From contig JADKJZ010000001.1 of the NCBI GenBank assembly GCA_016720805.1, forward strand, positions 248,001 through 312,000: DNA of 64,000 nucleotides. The letters run 5' to 3'. The translations under genes and the position numbers were made by a program. Within the stretch, counting starts at the first letter, position 1. Each line of letters starts with the position of its first letter. Of this stretch, positions 1-9,401 are shown piece after piece. This DNA is from Gemmatimonadota bacterium. Its GTDB lineage: Bacteria > Gemmatimonadota > Gemmatimonadetes > Gemmatimonadales > GWC2-71-9. Under the pieces are notes generated by a model. That model was given only the letters and a program-made list of their open reading frames with translations. It did no database searches and was not told the origin of the DNA.

Positions 1-2
1 TG

Positions 3-767
3 CGCCCGGTGTACGCGCCCGCCACCGGCGCCGTGAATTTCATGCTCCATCAGGCCAGTGATGACTGGAAGGTGCAGTTTATCGCGACCAAAGACTTTTC
101 CTTCTACATCGACCATCTCCAACCACTCCCGACGCTCAAGGTCGGATCGATCGTGCAAGCTGGCGAACAGATCGGGACCACCAATCCCGGTGGCTCGCTC
201 GACCTCGGCGCGTACGACCTCCGCACCACGCGACGGGGCTTTCTGGTGCCGGCGCGGTACTCCGACCAGTCGCTTCACTGTGTCTCGCCGTGGGCCTACT
301 TCACCGAGCCGCTCCGCTCGGCGATGTACGCCAAGATGCGCCGCCATCCGGCCGTTGCCGACAAGGACGGGCAGATCGACTTTGATGTCGCCGGGCGATT
401 GGTCGGCAACTGGTTTGAGGAGAGTGTCCCGGTCGATCAGACCGCATCGGGCCCGGCGGGGTGGCCCAAGTCACTGGCGTTTGTCTTCGACGAAGTGGAT
501 CCCCGCGTGGTCCGCATTTCGATCGGTGGCACGGTGGCACCGCCAGGAATCTGGGGCATTCCGGCCGATGCGCCCGCCCCGGCGACCGTCTCCGTCGCCT
601 CGGGGTTGGTCGCCTATCGGCTCATGTACACCGAGAGCACCAGCATCCAATACGGGTTGATGCTGGTCCAGTTGACCGCCGACGACCGGCTCATGGTGGA
701 AGTCTTCGTGGGGAATCAGCAGGGCAGTGGCGCGTTCACCGCCGCGGCGCGAGTCTACCGCCGGTGA
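3..767 (+). CDS. M23-like (LytM/duplicated hybrid motif) protein, C-terminal part
   Basis: This gene enters from the left edge; the frame is open to the first bases, so the true start lies outside the window. The first visible residues (APATGAV, then IDHLQPLPTLKVGSIVQAG and QIGTT) follow the pattern of an M23 peptidase or biotinyl-lipoyl-like barrel, in which a surface loop is followed by V-x-G-x-x-V-x-A-G-x-x-I-G. The usual M23 zinc ligand HxH is not visible, so peptidase activity is doubtful. The remaining 150 residues form an unassigned beta-rich region. It may be a cell-wall or periplasmic protein, but no signal peptide can be seen because the N-terminus is missing. Confidence 0.5.
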   Translation, partial: RPVYAPATGAVNFMLHQASDDWKVQFIATKDFSFYIDHLQPLPTLKVGSIVQAGEQIGTTNPGGSLDLGAYDLRTTRRGFLVPARYSDQSLHCVSPWAYFTEPLRSAMYAKMRRHPAVADKDGQIDFDVAGRLVGNWFEESVPVDQTASGPAGWPKSLAFVFDEVDPRVVRISIGGTVAPPGIWGIPADAPAPATVSVASGLVAYRLMYTESTSIQYGLMLVQLTADDRLMVEVFVGNQQGSGAFTAAARVYRR

Positions 768-858
768 CATCCGTTCGGCACCACTGGTTGGCAATCGGGG
801 AGGGACCGGGTACCATCACAGGGGACGTCCGATGGACCACCACCAGGGGTGACGCAGG

Positions 859-1254
859 ATGAAATGGTCCGAGGCATTCGCGACTGGCGACCGTCGCATC
901 GATGACCAGCACAAGATGCTCTTCGCGATGGCCGCCGATTTCCGGGACGCGCTCGACGAGTCGCGCGGCGAGCGCGTGTACGCCGGCTTGTTGCAGTCGC
1001 TGGAGCTGTATGTGGTGAGCCACTTCTCGTACGAGGAGGGGTGCATGGCGCGCTTCGTCTGCCCGGTCGCCGCCGATAACCAGGTGGCCCATCGCCGCTT
1101 CATCGGAATGCTCGAGGAGTTCAATCTTCGCCACGCCGAGCGCGGATTCGACCCCGCAGACGCACGGAATCTGGTGGACACCCTCGAGGGATGGCTCGCC
1201 GATCACATCTGCCGGATCGACGTCAAGCTCCGCCCCCATGTGCCGGCCGCATGA
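859..1254 (+). CDS. Bacteriohemerythrin
   Basis: A 131-residue single-domain hemerythrin, the normal length for the bacterial family. The diiron-site pattern is complete: DDQHKML near residue 19, HFSYEE near 54, HRRF near 75 and HICRID near 115, giving the H...HxxxE...HxxxH/HxxxxD ligand set. Members bind O2 reversibly and are thought to store, deliver or sense oxygen, or to handle NO and iron. The start ATG sits shortly after AGGGGTGACGCAGG, a plausible ribosome binding site. The stop overlaps the start of the next small gene (ATGA), so the two are probably co-translated. Confidence 0.9.
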   Translation: MKWSEAFATGDRRIDDQHKMLFAMAADFRDALDESRGERVYAGLLQSLELYVVSHFSYEEGCMARFVCPVAADNQVAHRRFIGMLEEFNLRHAERGFDPADARNLVDTLEGWLADHICRIDVKLRPHVPAA

Positions 1255-1412
1255 GCCGCCTCTTCTCGTTTCTCGGCATGACGATCGGCGGCTGGCTCGG
1301 CTGGTGGCTGGGGTCGCTGGCGGGGATCTTCACGGCCTTCATGGTGAGCATGGTCGGGACGGCGCTCGGCATGTACTACGGCAGGAAACTCGCCCAGCAC
1401 TACCTCCCGTGA
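1251..1412 (+). CDS. Small glycine-rich membrane protein
   Basis: A 53-residue protein whose ATG overlaps the hemerythrin stop by four bases. Almost all of it is hydrophobic and glycine-rich (GGWLGWWLGSLAGIF, then MVSMVGTALGMYYG), suggesting one long or two short membrane helices of the glycine-zipper kind and a basic C-terminal tail. No enzyme family is recognised. Tight coupling to the hemerythrin suggests a membrane partner or anchor, which is inference. It ends one base before the stop of the convergent EAL gene. Confidence 0.65.
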   Translation: MSRLFSFLGMTIGGWLGWWLGSLAGIFTAFMVSMVGTALGMYYGRKLAQHYLP

Positions 1413-1413
1413 C

Positions 1414-2613
1414 CTACGCCGCGCCGACCAGCTCGGCGCGGCGCCCTTCCCACTCCGCCGCCCACGGCACAATCTCGCGACCAGCCATCGGCCGGGCGAT
1501 GAAGTAGCCCTGCGCCAGGTCGCAGCGCAGCGCCCGAAGCAGATCCCAATCGTCCCGGTCCTCGACCCCTTCGGCCACCGTCCGAATCTTCAGCTGGCGG
1601 GCCATGCTCAGGTTGGCCTCGAGGATCGCGCGGTTCGCGCTGTCGCGGTGCGCGCCGTGCACGAAGCTCCGGTCGAGTTTGAGTTCGTCGAAGGGGATGT
1701 CGCGCAGCTGCGCCAGTGACGAGTGCCCGGTGCCGAAGTCATCGATGGACAGCCCGATGTGCTTCAGGCGGAGGCGCGTGAGGATGTCGAGCGCCGCGAG
1801 GGCGTTCGTCATCAGCCGACTCTCGGTCACTTCGAGGACGAGCTGCGCCGGCGGGACACCGGCGGTCGCCAGCGCCCGCGCGACGAAGTCGGGAAAGTCG
1901 AGCGCGCCGAGGTTGTCCATGGAGACGTTGACGCCGATGTGCACCCGCAGCCCGGACTCCTCCCAGGCACGCGCCTGGCTCAGCGCATGGCCAAGCATCG
2001 AGCGAGTCAGGTCGTCGATCAGGTGGTGCTCCTCCGCCAACGGCACGAAGTGCTCCGGTCCGACCAACCCATCCTCGGGATGTTGCCAGCGTACCAGCGT
2101 TTCGATCCCGACGACGTGGCCAGTGGCCAGCTCCACTTGCGGCTGGTAGGCGTTGACCAGTTCCCCCCCCATGATCGCCTCCAGCAGGCGGACGGGGGAA
2201 TAGTCGCGGCGTTCCGGTCGGGGTGAGCGCTCCGTCGGTCGCGGCAGCTCCTCGAGCAGCCGCTGCAGTTGATCGGGCATCACCGGCTTCGGGAGCGCTC
2301 CGCGGACGTCGAGGTTGTGTGCCCGCGCCAGCTTCCCGACCGTCTCGATGATCCGGCCGTCCTCTGCGCTGATCAGGATCACCGATCCGGGGAAATGCAG
2401 TTCACCGAGGTGCCGGACAAACTCCACGCCGTCCATCTCCGGCATCTGGAGGTCGAGCAGGATCACGTCGACGACGTGCACGTCCTGCTGAAGGAGCGCC
2501 AGTGCCTCGGTTGCGCGTTCGTGGGCAAGCACTTCCGTGAAGCCCAGTCGCCCCAGTTGGTGGGTGATCAGCCGAAGTGCGAACGGCTCGTCGTCAACGG
2601 CCAGAATCTTCAC
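1414..2613 (-). CDS. Response regulator with C-terminal EAL phosphodiesterase domain
   Basis: 399 residues. Residues 1-120 form a receiver domain (VKILAVDDEP at the start, phospho-acceptor in VILLDLQMPEMDG, lysine in LPKPV). The rest is an EAL domain that hydrolyses cyclic di-GMP. The signature is ETL rather than EAL, which is tolerated in active members, and the other catalytic positions are present: NVSM, EVTES, DDFGTG, KLDRSFV and AEGVED. The start is GTG at 2613, overlapping the TGA of the upstream HPt gene by four bases; an upstream frame extension is rejected because the receiver fold begins here. Phosphorylation, perhaps through the neighbouring HPt protein, would control c-di-GMP breakdown. 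Confidence 0.88.
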   Translation of the reverse strand: MKILAVDDEPFALRLITHQLGRLGFTEVLAHERATEALALLQQDVHVVDVILLDLQMPEMDGVEFVRHLGELHFPGSVILISAEDGRIIETVGKLARAHNLDVRGALPKPVMPDQLQRLLEELPRPTERSPRPERRDYSPVRLLEAIMGGELVNAYQPQVELATGHVVGIETLVRWQHPEDGLVGPEHFVPLAEEHHLIDDLTRSMLGHALSQARAWEESGLRVHIGVNVSMDNLGALDFPDFVARALATAGVPPAQLVLEVTESRLMTNALAALDILTRLRLKHIGLSIDDFGTGHSSLAQLRDIPFDELKLDRSFVHGAHRDSANRAILEANLSMARQLKIRTVAEGVEDRDDWDLLRALRCDLAQGYFIARPMAGREIVPWAAEWEGRRAELVGAA

Positions 2614-3020
2614 GCCGTCCCCACCAGGCGGTCGATGGCCGCTTCGACGGCGGCGACGGCGCGCTCGAGCGCGGGGTACATCGCCGCCACCGCAGGCGCA
2701 TCCCCGTCCGTGGCCGCGACCTCGATCCGGGCACACAGCTCGCCCAGGCCAGCGGCGCCGATGGCGCGTGAGGAGGACTTCAATTTGTGAGTGGCCCGGC
2801 CGATGGCGACCAGGTCGTCGGAGGCATGACCACCGCGGATGTCGGTCATGATGACGCCGGCGCTGGTGCGATATTGGAGGAGGAAGTCCCGGACAATCTC
2901 GGGCTCACCCCCGACCAGTTCCTCGAGCACTCGTACGTCGACGATCCCCGCTCGATCGCTGGTGTCTGCTGTGGATGGCGGGTCTGATGCTGGCTCGCCT
3001 GGGGATGGCCTCCAGTGCAT
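2610..3020 (-). CDS. HPt (histidine phosphotransfer) domain protein
   Basis: 136 residues from the chosen ATG. The C-terminal 110 residues are a four-helix HPt domain with the phosphorylatable histidine in ATHKLKSSSRAIGA. The N-terminal 25 residues are low-complexity. The ATG at 3020 is chosen because GGAG lies six bases upstream; a GTG at 3098 is also in frame but has no such site. The gene is translationally coupled to the receiver-EAL gene (GTGA overlap), so it probably donates phosphate to or receives it from that receiver. No histidine kinase is present in the window, so the upstream sensor is elsewhere. Confidence 0.82.
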   Translation of the reverse strand: MHWRPSPGEPASDPPSTADTSDRAGIVDVRVLEELVGGEPEIVRDFLLQYRTSAGVIMTDIRGGHASDDLVAIGRATHKLKSSSRAIGAAGLGELCARIEVAATDGDAPAVAAMYPALERAVAAVEAAIDRLVGTA

Positions 3021-3147
3021 GCAGCGCTCCGGGATCGGTTCGACCTGATCGGCTGGGACTGGCCGCTGAAAGGGGCCAACTGAAAGGTATACCCCCACCG
3101 AGCAACGGGTGGCACCACCGCCACCCCGTCATGCCCGGGCGCTGGAC

Positions 3148-4848
3148 TCAGCGTTCCGGCGCGAGGCGCTCCGGCGGCAGCATGGTCCGCAGTTCGCCGA
3201 GTGGAATCCGCCCCTCGTCGACCAGCATCAGCGCGTGGTCGCGGAGCGGCAGCAGTCCAGCCTCGAGCGCCACGACGCGCAACTCATCTACCGTCGCGCC
3301 GCGGGCGATGGCTTGCCGCAGGGCCGGAGAGGCGGGCAGGTACTCGATCGCCGCGATCCGTCCGTAGCAGCCTGTCCCCCGACAGTGCTCGCATCCGGTG
3401 CCCGCGAAGAAGTGCATCGTGGATGGGACGCCATCGGGAAAGATCTCGTCGAGGATGGCCTGCGGCGGGGTGGCCGACGCACGACACCCCTCGCAGACGC
3501 GCCGGGCCAACCGCTGCGAGAAGACGGCCAGCAACTCCGATCCGATGGAGTTGCGGTGCATGCCGAGGTCGACCAATCGCTGCACCGCATCGACGGTGTC
3601 GTTGCAGTGCAGGGTGGAGAGCACGAGGTGCCCGGTCTGCGAGGCACGCAGCGCTTCGAGAGCGGTCTCGCCATCACGAATCTCGCCCAGCAGGATCACG
3701 TCGGGATCCTCGCGAACGAAGGCGCGCATCGCACTCGCAAACTCGAACCCGATCTCCGGCTTGACCTGCGTCTGCTGGATCCCGTCGAGGGCATACTCGA
3801 TCGGGTCCTCGATGGTGATCACCTTCCGCGTCGCATCGGCCGCGAGCAGCTGCAATCCGGCATAGAGGGTCGTGGACTTGCCGGAGCCGGTCGGGCCGAC
3901 GACGAGAATGAGGCCGCCGGGGGATTCGAAGAGCCGCCGATAGGTCTTGGCGATCTCGGGCGGAAAGCCGAGCTCGTCCACGCCGACGATCGTGGTGTCC
4001 TGCGGCAGCAACCGCATGACCACGTGCTCGCCATGGAGGCAGGGTTGGGTCTGCACGCGGAGGTCGAAGACCTGCTTGCCCGAGCGGGTGACGAAGCGCC
4101 CACCTTGTGGCAGGCGATGCTCGGCGATGTCGAGGTCAGCGCGCACCTTGATGACATTGACGAGACCCATGCGCTGCAAGTCGGTGAGGCGATAGTGGGT
4201 CAAGTCCCGCAGATCCCCATCGACCCGAATGCGGATCCGGGTCTGCCCGCGATACGTCTCGATGTGAATGTCGCTGGCCCGCTCGGCCACCGCATCCAGC
4301 AACAGCCCGTCCAGCAGCCGTTGCGCCGATTCGGTCGCGACCGGATCGGCGAAGAGCAGGTCGGCGGCCTGGCGCTGCGTCGGAGCGGGTTCCTGCGCTT
4401 GTCCGGCTTGCTCCAGGTTGATCGCCATCCGCAGCCGGCGCAAGTCGGTCGGGGTCACGACAATCCGGCTGACTTGCTTGGCGCCGAGTGCCGCGCCGAG
4501 CTCGGGGACCAGGATCAGCGGGTCGCTCGTGGCGACGACGAGGTCGTGGCCGTCGAGTGCGATCGGGATGACCTTGTGGAACTCCTGGAAGCGCTGTGGC
4601 ACGGCACGGGCCAGGGCAGGGTCGATGCGAGCGAGGAGGTCATCGCTGTTCTGGAACGGCAGCCCGTGCAGGGCGGCGAGCGCCCGATAGACGTCGCGCT
4701 CGTCGGTGATGCCGTGGTCGATCAGCACCTCGCCGAGTCGGTGGTGACTCGCCTTCCCCTCAGCCGCTGCTGCGGTCAGTTCAGCGCTCGTGGCAAGTCC
4801 GGCATCGAGCAGTGCATCGCCGAGTCGCTTGTGCGGCGTCTCCGTCAT
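3148..4848 (-). CDS. PilB/GspE-family secretion or pilus-assembly ATPase with MshEN-like domains
   Basis: 566 residues, normal for GspE/PilB. The N-terminus carries two repeats beginning RLGDALLDAGL and RLGEVLIDHGI, the pattern of MshEN domains, which in several homologues bind cyclic di-GMP. The ATPase core has Walker A GPTGSGKST, the Asp box, and Walker B VILLGEIRDGETA. The C-terminal zinc-binding tetracysteine is present (CEGC ... CEHC). The protein should power assembly of a type IV pilus or type II pseudopilus at the inner membrane. No other pilus gene lies nearby, so the machine it serves is unknown. The EAL and GGDEF-EAL neighbours suggest a shared c-di-GMP theme. Confidence 0.88.
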   Translation of the reverse strand: MTETPHKRLGDALLDAGLATSAELTAAAAEGKASHHRLGEVLIDHGITDERDVYRALAALHGLPFQNSDDLLARIDPALARAVPQRFQEFHKVIPIALDGHDLVVATSDPLILVPELGAALGAKQVSRIVVTPTDLRRLRMAINLEQAGQAQEPAPTQRQAADLLFADPVATESAQRLLDGLLLDAVAERASDIHIETYRGQTRIRIRVDGDLRDLTHYRLTDLQRMGLVNVIKVRADLDIAEHRLPQGGRFVTRSGKQVFDLRVQTQPCLHGEHVVMRLLPQDTTIVGVDELGFPPEIAKTYRRLFESPGGLILVVGPTGSGKSTTLYAGLQLLAADATRKVITIEDPIEYALDGIQQTQVKPEIGFEFASAMRAFVREDPDVILLGEIRDGETALEALRASQTGHLVLSTLHCNDTVDAVQRLVDLGMHRNSIGSELLAVFSQRLARRVCEGCRASATPPQAILDEIFPDGVPSTMHFFAGTGCEHCRGTGCYGRIAAIEYLPASPALRQAIARGATVDELRVVALEAGLLPLRDHALMLVDEGRIPLGELRTMLPPERLAPER

Positions 4849-4972
4849 GGAATCCTCTCCAGTCGCTCAGTGCCCCACGGTCGATCGCCCTCCCTCAATA
4901 ATACCGGCGCTCGAGATGTGCTGCACCGTCGCGGCCCGCAATGGCCACAGCGCGGATCGGGATTGTTCCGCG

Positions 4973-5449
4973 TCAGGGTGCGCGCCGTCGCGTGAGGGCA
5001 CGATCGAGCGCCGCGGCGAAGGCTTGCTTGGCGCGTTGGTCGAAGGGCGGGGGACCGCCGGTGAGCACGCCCGCGCCCCGGAACGACTCCATCAGGTTGC
5101 GGATCGACAGTCGCTCGCCGATCGTCTCCTCGGTGTGCTCTTCGCCGCGCGGATCGAGGACCGTAACGCCTGCCGGAACGAGACGCGCGGCGAGCGGGAT
5201 GTCCTGGGTGACGACGAGGTCACCGGCCACCGCATGGGCCACGATGTAGTCGTCGGCAACGTCGGCGCCGCCGTCGACGCGCACCGCCGTCACCTGCGGA
5301 TTGCCCGGGGGGGTGTCGAGGCGTTGATTGGCGACCAGGATCGTGGGGAGGCCGAGTCGCTTCGCCGCGCGAAAGACGATCTCCTTCACGTCGCGAGGCG
5401 TGGCATCGGCATCGATCCAGATGGTCCGGGCGGCGGCAGGGTCCGGCAT
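4973..5449 (-). CDS. UPF0178 (YaiI/YqxD) family protein
   Basis: 158 residues, the usual length of this family (DUF188). It begins MPDPAAARTIWIDADATPRD, containing the conserved DADA(C/T)P motif; the PIN-like aspartates (DADA, DDYIVAHA, VVTQDIPLA) are all present. The family is thought to be PIN-domain-like and perhaps a nuclease, but no activity is established. The start at 5449 fits the conserved N-terminus; the 43-residue frame extension upstream is unrelated in composition. Confidence 0.85.
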   Translation of the reverse strand: MPDPAAARTIWIDADATPRDVKEIVFRAAKRLGLPTILVANQRLDTPPGNPQVTAVRVDGGADVADDYIVAHAVAGDLVVTQDIPLAARLVPAGVTVLDPRGEEHTEETIGERLSIRNLMESFRGAGVLTGGPPPFDQRAKQAFAAALDRALTRRRAP

Positions 5450-5501
5450 GGCGGCTCCGGCGGGAGGGGGGGCGCGCGCCGAAGCAAACCCGCGACGCGT
5501 C

Positions 5502-7639
5502 TCAGTGCCGCAACTGGATCTGCGGGACCGCCACCTCGCCGTCGAGGTCCACCAACGGCTGCGCCGGGGCGACCGCATCGCCCTTCACGTACCGTACCCC
5601 CATGCTGCGCAGCTTGCCCAGCACCGCGACGTCGTCCACGTCCTCGGCGATCGTCGCGATCCCCATCGCCGTCCCAAGCTGACTGACGGCTTGGACGATG
5701 GTGTGGTAGACCAGGTCGTTCGGGATGCCGCGGATGTAGTGACCGCTGATCTTGAGGTAGTCCACCGAGAGCGCCTTGAGGTGCGTGAACGCGCTCAGGC
5801 TGCTGCCGAAATCCTTGATCGCCACGGAACAGCCGAGGGCCCGCAGGCTGGCGATCAGGCGCACCGTCTCGCTGAGGGCCATAGGCGGCGGCCTCGCTGA
5901 CCTCGAAGCAGAGCGTCCGCGGGCATGCTGTGGTCCAGCAAGCAGCCTCGCAGCATCGGGAGCAGCGCGTCGTCGGCCAGCGAAGCCATCGAGAGCGGCA
6001 GCGAACAGAGGGGAAGCTCGCGACCCGGGTTGCCGCGTCGCCACTGGCTCATCAGGGTGACGGTACGGCGGATGACCCATTGATCGATGGCGGGCTCCAG
6101 TCGGGCACGCTCCGCCTCGGCCGCGAAGGTGTCGGGCGTCTCGAGGCCACCACGCTCACCTGGGAGGCGCAACGGATTCGCAGGGGGGCGGGGGCCTGCC
6201 CGGGCTGCAACGGCACGATGGCCTGCGCGAACAGGACGAACCGATCCTCGGCCAGGGCGCGGGCGAGGCGTTCGGCGCCGCGCCCTGCAGTCGGCCGACC
6301 ATCCCGGCCATTGGTGCGAGTTGGCCGACGTGCACCCGATTGCCACCCTGCTCCTTCGCGGCATAGCACGCGGCATCGGCGGAACGGAGCGCCGCGGTGA
6401 GCTGCGTGTCGTTCGTCGTGATCGGCACCAGGCCGATGCTGACTCCGAGCGTGAAGTCCCGCTCGCCCCATTGGAAGCGCAACGCCTGCACCGCCATGCG
6501 GAGGGACTCGGCCACCTCCTCGGCCTCGCCGATGGCGCAATCCTCGAGCAGCACGCCGAACTCGTCGCCCCCGAGCCGCGCCAGGGTGTCCCGCTTCCGC
6601 ATCCGGCCGCCGAACAGCCCCGAGATCGTCTTGAGCAGCGCATCCCCCGCTTCATGCCCGCTGGTGTCGTTGACGGTCTTGAAGTGGTCGAGGTCCATGC
6701 AGCCCAGGACGTGCGCCACCTCGTCCTTCGGGTGGTCCGCGGCATGGCGCAGCACGCGGCTCACCTGGCGCTCGAATTCCGCGCGGTTGGTCAGGCCGGT
6801 CAGGCCGTCGTGCGTCGCATCGTGGGAGAGCCGCTTCGAAGTGCGCCGACGCTCGCTGACGTCGTGGTACACCAGCACCACGCCGGTGGTGAGACCGTTG
6901 CGGTCCAGAATAGGGGCGGCGGAGTCGCCGATGGCCACCTCGGTGCCGTCGCGGCGGAGCAGCAGGATGCCTTCGGGCATGTCGATCGACCTCCCCTCGC
7001 GCAGGCAGCGGACCACCGGGCTCTCCATCGGTTGCCGATTCGCGTCCGAGATCAGGTTGAGGACAATGTCGATTGGTTCACCGAGCGCCTGCGTGCTCCG
7101 CCAGCCGGTCAGTCGCTCCGCGACGGGATTGATGTAGGTGATCCGGCCGGTGAGGTCCGTGGTCATCACCGCATCGCCGATCGAGTCGAGGGTCGTCAGG
7201 GCGTGTTCCTTCTCCCGGAGGAGACTCTCCTGGGCCCTTCGCCACGCGGTCAGGTCCCGAACGGAGATCAGCGTGAGTCCCTCGACCTGAGCACCGATGA
7301 CGGCGCGCGAGATCTCGACGGGGGATTCGGTGCCATCATGGCGCCGAGCCAGCAGCGTGACCGGGGTGGGCCACCGATCGGTCGTGGCATCGGCATCCGC
7401 GGCCGATTCGTCAGGCCACAGCTCGAGGACGCGCTGGAAACGCGCCGGCACGCACCGCGCCATCGGGGTCCCGATCAGCTCGCCGGCGGGCCAGCCGAAG
7501 AGCCGTCCTGCCGCACGGTTCTTGGCGACGATGATCCCTTGTCGTCGACGATCAGCATGGCGTCACGGGTTGCATCGAGCAGCTCCTGCCAGCCTGCCCG
7601 CAGCCTGCTAGACTCGGGCTCGGGCTCGGGTGCGCTCAC
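5502..7639 (-). pseudogene. Broken PAS-PAS-GGDEF-EAL cyclic di-GMP protein
   Basis: A single original reading frame can be pieced together from GTG at 7639, which overlaps the upstream protease stop as GTGA, to TGA at 5502. It encodes two PAS domains, a GGDEF domain with intact GGDEFGVLL near 6560, and an EAL-like domain. At least five frame changes are needed, near 7537, 6280, 6175, 5915 and 5885. Beyond the frameshifts, the EAL part has IKDFGSS in place of DDFGTG and EDVDD in place of the AEGVE motif, so it would be catalytically dead even if repaired. Several indels may be sequence errors, but the lost residues point to real decay or to a sensor-only EAL domain. Confidence 0.72.
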
Positions 7640-8445
7640 GGCGTCTTGACGGCCGGGGAGGGAGGAAGCGCGAGGAGCCGCCGGCGAAAGGCCTGGAAGG
7701 CGGTGGTTTCCTTGGTCAGGCCGCGCAGCGCACTCGGGGGATACGCGGCGATCAGCGCCTCGGTGGCCGTGACACGATCCGCCGCGAGTGGGTGCGTCAG
7801 GAAGAAGGCTTCCAGGGCGCTCGGGTTGCGTTGCTGCTCACTCAGCAGGATGCGGAACATCCCCGGAATGCCGCTCGGGTCGATTCCGGCCTTGATCGTG
7901 GTGGCCACCGCCTCGGCATCGGCCTCCGACTCGTCACTGCGCGAAAACTTCGCAAAGAGCGCGCTGCCGCCGAGGTTGATCGCGGCCTGGCCGGTCCCGC
8001 TGTCGCAGACCTTGGTCAGGGTGCAGAGCAGCGAGACGCCGGTGTTGGCGCCCTGGGCCTGTTGCATCTGCTGCACCGAGTGCCGCCGGGTGACGTGCCC
8101 GATCTCGTGCGCGAGCACGCCGGCGACCTGGCTCATGTTCTCGGCCCGCTCGATCAGCCCGCGATTGACATAGATCCACCCGCCCGGCACCGCAAACGCG
8201 TTGACTTCACGGCTGTCGACGACGGTGAAGTGCCAAGTCAGGCCGCGCGTGTCCGTCGCGGCCGCGAGCTGTTCGCCCAGTTGCGTGATATAGCGCACGA
8301 CCTGGGCGTCCTTGACCAGCGGCAGTTGGGAGGCGATCTGGGCGCTGTAGTCATTGCCCAGCTGCACTTCCTGCTGCTGCGAGATGGCACAGCCGGCGCT
8401 TGCCATCGCCATCCACGCGACCGCGGTGGTGCGCCAGGAGATCAC
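7636..8445 (-). CDS. M48-family metalloprotease, lipoprotein
   Basis: 269 residues. A short signal ends in a lipobox (ASAGC), so it is probably anchored on the periplasmic side of the outer membrane. The zinc site is clear: HEIGHVTRRH near residue 112 and the third ligand in DESEADAEAV. This is the BepA/LoiP/Oma1-like group, which degrades misfolded periplasmic or outer-membrane proteins. The gene overlaps the OmpA-type lipoprotein gene upstream by four bases (ATGA) and the broken GGDEF gene downstream (GTGA). Pairing with an OmpA-type protein fits a cell-envelope quality-control role. Confidence 0.88.
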   Translation of the reverse strand: MISWRTTAVAWMAMASAGCAISQQQEVQLGNDYSAQIASQLPLVKDAQVVRYITQLGEQLAAATDTRGLTWHFTVVDSREVNAFAVPGGWIYVNRGLIERAENMSQVAGVLAHEIGHVTRRHSVQQMQQAQGANTGVSLLCTLTKVCDSGTGQAAINLGGSALFAKFSRSDESEADAEAVATTIKAGIDPSGIPGMFRILLSEQQRNPSALEAFFLTHPLAADRVTATEALIAAYPPSALRGLTKETTAFQAFRRRLLALPPSPAVKTP

Positions 8446-9101
8446 TGTTGCCCGCCGGCCTTCGCCCGTGCCGCCGCGTTCGCGAAGATGGCGACTTCGA
8501 CCCGGCGATTGGCGGAGCGCCCAGCTTCGGTCTCATTGCTCGCGATCGGCTCCGACTCGCCGAGGCCGCGGGTCGCAATCCGACCACTGCTCACGCCCTG
8601 TGAGGTCAGGTACCGTGCGGCCGCAGCCGAACGCCGCTCCGACAGCCCCTGGTTGTACGCCGAGGACCCGACCTGGTCGGTATGACCGATGATCACGAGG
8701 TCGGTGTCGGGGTACTTGTCGAGACTTCCCGCAAGCGCGCGGAGGTTCGACTGCGCCTCCGCCTTGACCACGTCCGAGTCGAAGTCGTAGAGGAGTCCTG
8801 ACGCGAAGGTGACCTGGATCCCTTCGCCGACGCGCTCGACCGTCGCCCCGGGGATGTTCTGCTTCAGTTCCTGCGCCTGCCGGTCCATGCGCGCGCCGAT
8901 CAGCGCGCCGGCGGTGCCGCCGACCACCGCGCCGATGATGGCGCCCTTCGCGGTCGAGCCGGCCACCTTGCCGATCACGCCGCCGACGACGGCACCGCCC
9001 CCGGCCCCGACCGCCGCACCAGTGCGGGCGTTGGTGGCGCAGCTGGCCAGGGTGGCGACACTCAGGAGCGACAGGACGGTACCATGGATTGAGCGGGTCA
9101 T
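8442..9101 (-). CDS. OmpA-family lipoprotein with glycine-zipper segment
   Basis: 219 residues. Lipobox LASC follows a hydrophobic signal. Residues 28-70 form a glycine zipper (AAVGAGGGAVVGGVIG and similar), then a peptidoglycan-binding OmpA C-terminal domain with LLYDFDSDVVK, IIGHTDQVGSSAYNQGLSERR and RIATRGLGESEPIASN. It should attach outer membrane to peptidoglycan. The architecture matches YiaD-like proteins. It shares a start-stop overlap with the M48 protease downstream. Confidence 0.9.
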   Translation of the reverse strand: MTRSIHGTVLSLLSVATLASCATNARTGAAVGAGGGAVVGGVIGKVAGSTAKGAIIGAVVGGTAGALIGARMDRQAQELKQNIPGATVERVGEGIQVTFASGLLYDFDSDVVKAEAQSNLRALAGSLDKYPDTDLVIIGHTDQVGSSAYNQGLSERRSAAAARYLTSQGVSSGRIATRGLGESEPIASNETEAGRSANRRVEVAIFANAAARAKAGGQQ

Positions 9102-9146
9102 GCGGGCCTCCTCGGCCAGGTCATGGATGGATGGGCAGGGTGGTGA

Positions 9147-9362
9147 TCAACCACGTTGGCGCATGCCGGCCGCCACGACCACGACGCCCGCGACGATGGC
9201 GATGCCACCCACCCAGGGGGGAATGGTCTGCTGGTCGTCGGCCGTCAGCTTCACGTCGCCGACCTTCAGGACATCCTTGCGTGTGGTGAAGGTGCCGCCG
9301 CGGATCAGGAGGAAGGCACCGACGCAGATGAGGGCGATGCCGAGCAGGCTCAGGGGGCGCAT
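9147..9362 (-). CDS. Small two-helix membrane protein (DUF3185-like)
   Basis: 71 residues with two hydrophobic helices, LSLLGIALICVGAFLLI at the N-terminus and VGGIAIVAGVVVVAAGM near the C-terminus, joined by a polar loop (TTRKDVLKVGDVKLTADD). The layout matches the small DUF3185-type membrane proteins, whose function is not known. It lies 45 bases upstream of the OmpA-type gene in the same direction and is probably in the same transcript. Confidence 0.65.
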   Translation of the reverse strand: MRPLSLLGIALICVGAFLLIRGGTFTTRKDVLKVGDVKLTADDQQTIPPWVGGIAIVAGVVVVAAGMRQRG

Positions 9363-9401
9363 GAGGAACCTCGGGTCGAAGGAGAGATCGGCCGCGCCAG
9401 C

